A stretch of DNA of 64,000 bases. Source: Rotaria sp. Silwood1. Taxonomy: Eukaryota > Rotifera > Eurotatoria > Philodinida > Philodinidae. The notes below the pieces were generated by a model. The model did not search any database, was not told where the DNA came from, and was given only the letters and a program-made list of their open reading frames with translations. The position numbers and the translations under genes are program-made. Positions 58,626 through 64,000 of the stretch are shown here, in pieces (the first letter of the stretch is position 1; each line of letters opens with the position of its first letter). The stretch covers positions 107,288 through 171,287 of the forward strand of contig CAJNOP010000378.1 of assembly GCA_905250075.1 (NCBI GenBank), in the 5' to 3' direction.

Positions 58626-60847
58626 TCTAAATACAATTTCAATCTAATCTAAAAAAAGAATAAAATTCAATCAATTATAGAAGAAATTTTCAGGTATTAT
58701 GATTTACGTTTAGGAAGAGCTCTATGAAGATGTGCTGTTTTAGATTCTTACGCAGTCTTAAGTTTTTATTTCTATAAATTAATTTATTCTTGTTTTTGGT
58801 TACATATGCATTACTTTATAAGATGCTAACAACTGATCCGATTGCGATAGAGATTAACATCTGTTTTCGATATTTTCATCATTCTCTTCGAGATTCAATA
58901 TTTAATATTTCTACTGTAAACAATTAAAAGAGACGATTAACTTTCAACGAAAAAAGACCGTTAATATTAGCATTAAACATTAATAAAAGCTCTATGGCAA
59001 ACAAAGAAAAACACAGGTTTCTTACTCGTTTCTATTTTTTTTCTATAGAGGTTAAAATAAAAAAATTTATTTAACTATTTGTGCAATTTAAATCAATTGC
59101 AATTTAGAGCAGTATTTGGTTTTAAATAAAAATAGTCAAGCTGGGCATTTCAATGTTTTACAGGGACTTTTTTTCTTCGTCTAAGATTATCCGAAATCTG
59201 TGTGAAATATTATTTTTCAAAGATTAGTTCAACCGATGTATATTTGACACAAAAAAATGCACATTTCGTAGAAAAAAATCCACTAATTAATTTCCTATCA
59301 AGTAAACAAAGCAGAATTTGGTTTTTAATTTACGTAGAAAAGATAAATTTGGTATAGATAATTGTAACTTTACTCAGTATACTATGTGATGGTGATGCCA
59401 AGTTGTCTCAGCCTTCTGCGAACCTTTGAGCTCCTCGGATGGAATTTTTTAAAGATGGATTTTATTTGCCTGGAAATTGAAAAGTTCGTAAGAAAGCTAA
59501 AAGCTGGTTCCACTACTGGCACTATAATCTTTCAACTTTAACTATCCTTTATTTATGGTCATAAGTTTCAACGAAGGATAAAATTTTTGCCCTGAACTTC
59601 TTTTGTTTTCACATTAACGACATTCTCAGTATTAAAATTTTTTTTTGTTTATACCTTTCAAGATCATTAATTATGATAATACTATGTGACTAGAGAAATT
59701 TTTAAATAATAAATTGTTTCGAGAAAAATATTGGAAAAATTTGCATTTTTTTTGCTTATGTTGGCTGAAAAAAAACAGTGAGATTCTTATTTTTGTCACT
59801 TATCTTTACAAGTTTGTGATTCGTGTTTAGTTTGCAGTTGATTCTCATTTGTTTTTGACTTTAAAAAGTAGTGTTGAAGAAAAAAGCAAGCAAGGAAGAA
59901 CAATAATGTCTCTGTTTTAGAAGGTTAGTCACAGTATTTTAATATTTACAACAGTCACATGCAGAACAGAGAAAAAAATAAATTTGCAAATAAAAACAAA
60001 TCAAATGTGAGTTGCAACTGCACAAGAAGAGTTTGGTAAAAGTTGTAATTGGTAATATATGACACGCAAAATTTTGACTTGAAATTTTCCACACAACAGT
60101 GACAATATTTACTCATAACACAAGGAAAAACACACGCAAAAAATAGGAAATGAATTTTCTTAGAGCAAAAATCCAAAAATAATAATATAAGTATCTGCAA
60201 CCGTTGTACTACTTTTTTGTCTATATGATCACATCCCACATCTTTTCGCAGCTTTGAGAAGAATAGCAGGTCACCGATTAATGTCAAAGTATAGCTTAAT
60301 CTTCGATGATACTACTATAATTTCCTTTTTTTCAGTCAAAATTATTCTTATCATACGTCTCAGGTATGATCATGAATTTTATTTGACTTCATCAATGATT
60401 GACACTTTCATTTACATTTAAGTTGACATCAAATTTCATCTTGTTAGTAATCAAAGCACGCATCTTGCTATCGATATTTTTCTTTAGAAAGTAGAAATAT
60501 CTAATGGAAATGAAACGAATATGTTTGTATGGATGCAATGATTCGGTAGATATTTAAGTGATTTGACTTTCTTCAACAGACCTCGAGAAAATATTTAACA
60601 ATTTTGTCTTTAAATGTTCTATACATAAATTCGCTCTCTCTTGAACTTCCACTAAGTTGAGTACAAAAGTCAATAGCTTTGATGATTGTATATATCTTAC
60701 TAATGAATATCTCCAATCTTTATCTACATTAATCATCCAAGTTAATAAAATTATCTGTTCATTATCAAAGATAGAGAATACAAAAAGTATAAATGTGATT
60801 CTTGAATATTAAAAAAAAAATTGTCCTAGAAATCAACTTATTGTAGA
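58626..60847. other. Intergenic, nothing recognised
   Basis: A 110-codon frame (59955-60287) and a 60-codon frame (60554-60736) on the minus strand have no motifs and biased composition. No repeats were seen. Confidence 0.4.
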
Positions 60848-60948
60848 ATGTGGGTGCGGGTGTGGGTATGGCTAGGGGTATGGGACGATAGTACCTTGCC
60901 AACCATACCTACATCTACACCCCACACCCACACCCACACCCACACCCT
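60848..60948. repeat. Telomere-like foldback R
   Basis: ATGTGGGTGCGGGTGTGGGT and GGGGTATGGG, a centre ACGATAGTACCTTGCCAA, then CCATACCTACATCTACACCC and perfect CACACCC units ending CCCT. Confidence 0.85.
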
Positions 60949-61239
60949 CTTGAAAAGAAGAATTGAGCGAGCGTACACAGAACGTTATGCACACATATGG
61001 ATGCATATTTCAAGGGTATCAAAGTGACTTAGACGCTCCAACCTTCCTTCATTCCATCTCTTTCTCACTTCTTGATGGTCCAAAGTATTATAAGAATTCT
61101 TTGTAACACATATGAAAGCTAATCGTAAAGTGAGAGAAGTTGATCATACGCAAAGAGGTTTAAATTATCTTATCTTTTCTGTATTAACTAGATTGAATGC
61201 TTATCAATTTATGTCATTCAAAAACTAAAGTTAATCAAT
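60949..61239. other. Upstream flank of the TIGR03790-type relic
   Basis: No clear coding sequence. It could contain the decayed 5' end of that gene. Confidence 0.3.
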
Positions 61240-61985
61240 AAACATCAGCTATTGTTCAGGCTCTTGCCATTGCTTGCAAAATACCTTACGATGTTGAATG
61301 ACACTCAATCACTTCCTCTTTCACGTTTGGATTTCAAGTAGGTCCTAGTAAAACAGAAACCTATTATTTTGCTACTAACTTACTCTACTACAAGTCCAAT
61401 TGTACTCAACCGTTCACTGACTTTAATATGCGACCATCTATGACGCTTGCAGGAAAGAATATCAATCAAGTCAAAGGTTTGATAGATAGAGAAATAGCGT
61501 CAGATGAAACATATTCAAATGTTTCTGTTTGTATTATAAATACAACTGATTCTGTGAGAAGTGTTCGTGTATAGGTATTTCCTTGTGGTTACTTAGGAAA
61601 TAAGTTAAGCCCATATGTCAATAGGTATATTATGCAAGTCAATTGAATTTCAGATATACTTTTCTATTTTCAATGAACATATACCGTTAGTGAGATTCCG
61701 ACAAACAAGTATCCACCAGGCGCTGTGGCAAATCATTTAACTTGATGCGGTGAAATGCTCACGAATTCATCTCAAATGTCTATTCTATAAGTCATTGCTG
61801 GTGGTGTTAACGGATCATTTGACACGGTCAATGAACCATATGCCTACACTCAGAAGTTTTATAATCCATAATTTATGATACAACAATACATCAAAGGTCA
61901 AACTCTCAATGAGTCTTATTGAAAAAGTATTCTACAAGTCTTTCAAGTTGTATTCGTCGAAAAATCATTAGCTAATCCTTGAAGA
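61240..61985 (+). pseudogene. Decayed TIGR03790-family gene, bacterial type
   Basis: Fragments in several frames, in the right order, match the pattern of this uncharacterised, mainly bacterial family. In order: VQALAIACKIPYDVE; SITSSFTFGFQVGPSKTETY; FTDFNMRPSMTLAGKNINQV; GLIDREIASDETYSNVSVCI ending NTTDSVRSVRV; then VFPCGYLGNKLSP. The C-terminal half has PPGAVANHLT, CGEMLTNSSQMS, VIAGGVNGSFDTVNEPYAYT and QQYIKGQTLNESY. At least five stops and several frame changes interrupt it, including TGA where the family usually has Trp in the final S.YWKS-like motif. It is non-functional. Origin by horizontal transfer is an inference from the family's distribution. Confidence 0.7.
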
Positions 61986-63218
61986 GAACAAATTTCTCAA
62001 GCATGATCATTTGTCTGTGAATTTTACTTAAAAATTGATGATTAATGTTATTGAGTGTTACAAACTAGAAAAAAAAGCTTTCTACCAAAACTAAAGACTA
62101 AAGATAAGTAGGTCACGAATTTTGATGAATTATCTTTTGAACTCCTAGTACTCTACTAGACAAATAGAAAAAAAAACTTATGAATATGGCCGTTCGAGAA
62201 GTCAAGAGTATATAAATCATAAACTCTAAATTATGAATTTTCAATATAATGTCAAAAAGTTTTATACAGTCTGTCTCAAAGAATTTGGCGCCAAACAAAT
62301 ATAGGCTCAATACTATCAAACTAGTATTGTACCTCTCATACAGAATTCTGTAAAATTTAGATAGTATCCACAGAGGATTTCACAATTTCTTCACAAATTC
62401 TACTTTTCGACGGGTAGCTTTTCTAGGTTCTGTAAGCGATCTGAATAGCCTTTTAAAAAGAGATTTTTCCACCGTTGACAATCGCTTTGAAGATGTCTTA
62501 GATTTCATGAAACCATTTTTGAGTCTTCCAATATTTCCAACAGAAGACTCGGGTATAGCACCTTTTCTTCAGTGTTGTTTGTATTTACGTAGCTGCGACT
62601 GTTATTTTCTTTTACAACGAAGATCTTCACATTTCTTAAGTTTCATGTTCTCTTTCATCTTTTGTCGTTCTGAGTTCTTCTCTATTATCAGTCGTTCGTT
62701 GATAGCAGTAACATTCAAACATATCAATCCAATTTTTATTTCTTTTACCCAGGTTCGTCCATGGCTAGCTCTGAATTTTATTTATATCTCCTTCTATCAC
62801 ATTTTTTCTTTGTTTCTCACTATCTATGTCACATATATAAAGCCAAACTCTTTTTTTTTCATCTAAAGCCAACAGAGAGCATTCTATAGTCATTCCTCAT
62901 ATTTCGGCATTAAACTTCAATAATGAAATATAGGTTTTCTGTTGAAAAAAAAATATCTAAATATTTCACAATTAGCGACATAATTGGCAGTCATTCCGTG
63001 AGTATTGTTTTGATGCTCATGTAAAGAGAGGAAACCACAAAATAGCTGGTGAAACAAACATGCAGCTTAAATGTCAATATCGGACTCATATATATCATAG
63101 TGATATTTTCGAGATGATGTTGTCTTTTCTTTTTGAATATCTTGCGATAATGACAATGTTTATTCAGAATAAGCTATTTTCAATTTTTAAACATACAAAT
63201 AAAAGTCAGATGTCACTT
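61986..63218. other. Intergenic, nothing recognised
   Basis: A 119-codon frame at 62507-62866 is hydrophobic and T-rich, with no supporting motif. No repeats or transposon ends were recognised. Confidence 0.4.
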
Positions 63219-63719
63219 AAAAGATTTATATTTTAACAGCAGCGATAAAATACGTAATTAACAATGTGTAAAGAAAGACTACGGAAAATAACAGAATTTT
63301 ATCTTGAATGTTACTGACATTGTGCAATTACATTAAAACTATTTAATAGTAACTTATACCAATAACATCGAATATTTCTTTTTGTTGTTTTCCACCTATA
63401 TCGATACAGATGGAAAAAACAACAAAACGAATGTAAAATTACGTCATCGGATAGTAAAAATACATTAGTTCGCTAGTTGTATACAGCCTATATGTACATT
63501 ATACGAAGAAAGAAGAAACATTCGATGGCATTGGTATAAGTCACTATTAAATAGTGTTAATGTAATTGCACAATGTCAGTAACATTCAAGATAAAATTAG
63601 TCTATTCAGAATTTACTTTTGCAGTTTTTCTGCAAAAGTAAATTCTGTTATTTGGCGTAGTCTTTCGTTACACATTGTCAATTACATATCTTATCGCTGC
63701 TGTTAAAACATAAATATTT
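63219..63719. mobile_element. Foldback MITE with a nested hairpin
   Basis: Inverted arms start at ATTTTAACAGCAGCGATAA (left, about 63229) and end at TTATCGCTGCTGTTAAAAC (right, about 63709). They match over about 150-170 bp each around a central spacer of roughly 150 bp. The right arm holds an extra segment of about 40 bp that contains a perfect hairpin. The outer limits and target duplication are not resolved, because the flanks are A/T runs. Confidence 0.75.
63607..63647. repeat. Perfect 18-bp hairpin with TTTTT loop
   Basis: CAGAATTTACTTTTGCAG, TTTTT, CTGCAAAAGTAAATTCTG. It is present only in the right arm of the surrounding MITE. The left arm reads straight from CAGAATTT into TATCTTG. 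Confidence 0.9.
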
Positions 63720-64000
63720 TTTATGATAAAGTCGTTCAATATACTTGAGCGATATAAATATAACTTTTCTTGATTCAGAAAGATAAAAGTATTTGCATTC
63801 CCAATGGATCTCTCGTTACTTATATCAGAAAATTTCTGCGGCTTTGCTCACTACTTCGATTATTATCTTGTAGAAATTGAAGAAAATATATAATTAAGAT
63901 GTAATACTAAACACAATAATGTGCTGTCAAATTTATTTTGCAAAAGCATTTGTAAGTCATACTAATAAAGAATTGTAGTAGAATTCTAACGCTTTTTCTA
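63720..64000. other. Intergenic to window end
   Basis: AT-rich, nothing recognised. Confidence 0.4.

Noticed and set aside
59955..60287. 110-codon minus-strand frame
   Set aside because: Low-complexity Phe/Leu/Cys composition typical of AT-rich non-coding DNA.
10109..60948. The telomere-like arrays marking a true chromosome end
   Set aside because: They are interstitial, two-armed and have ordinary sequence on both sides. None lies at a window edge.
62507..62866. 119-codon hydrophobic frame
   Set aside because: Composition follows the T-rich DNA (Phe/Ser/Ile). No start context or motif supports it.

Overview
This is AT-rich nuclear eukaryotic DNA, most likely from a bdelloid rotifer. Four lines of evidence support that. 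(1) The window is studded with short arrays of TGTGGG/CCCACA, the telomeric hexamer described for bdelloids such as Adineta vaga. (2) Multi-exon genes have very short (about 45-65 bp) GT-AG introns. (3) Two genes look foreign: a plant/fungal-type BAHD acyltransferase and a decayed bacterial TIGR03790-type gene. (4) DNA transposons, foldbacks and broken genes are dense. The whole looks like gene-poor, transposon-rich accessory (subtelomere-like) sequence. No species can be named from the sequence alone.

Layout. 0-7 kb: no firm intact gene. It holds a non-autonomous hAT-like element with an exact 8-bp target duplication (2471-4043) and a frameshifted gene relic (5309-6640). 7.8-9.3 kb: BAHD-like acyltransferase broken by one in-frame TAG. 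10.1-10.5 kb: large telomere-like foldback. 10.98-18.06 kb (minus): a 14-exon ankyrin-WGR-PARP gene whose reading frame closes exactly over all 13 introns. 18.16-18.26 kb: assembly gap. 18.3-25.3 kb: mostly non-coding, with repeats and a few coding scraps. 25.31-27.10 kb: apparently intact Tc1/mariner-type element (DD37E). 29.06-29.45 kb (minus): small secreted protein. 32.16-32.79 kb: protein-kinase fragment that begins exactly where a foldback ends. 37.25-39.51 kb (minus): intronless protein with helical repeats, a TIR domain and a SAM-like tail. 40.7-41.5 kb: TA-flanked MITE. 43.59-45.33 kb (minus): two-exon F-box protein. 46.7-47.5 kb: two more foldbacks. 48.4-52.9 kb: a long inverted repeat carrying one hAT-like insertion in its left arm and one TA-flanked foldback MITE in its right arm. 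53.0 kb: intact two-EF-hand protein. 55.2-58.6 kb (minus): 1144-residue GTPase with a stonustoxin-like N-terminal region. 61.2-62.0 kb: TIGR03790-type pseudogene. 63.2-63.7 kb: another foldback MITE.

The genes do not form an operon or an obvious pathway. The PARP, TIR and GTPase genes belong to families linked to NAD+ signalling, DNA-damage response or innate immunity, but that is a family-level inference. The most unusual signal is the family of about 16 foldbacks of telomere-like repeat. In nearly every one the G-rich arm comes first and the C-rich arm second, around a short non-telomeric centre, so each resembles a miniature head-to-head telomere fusion. They occur inside a transposon, against a truncated kinase and against a gene's stop codon.
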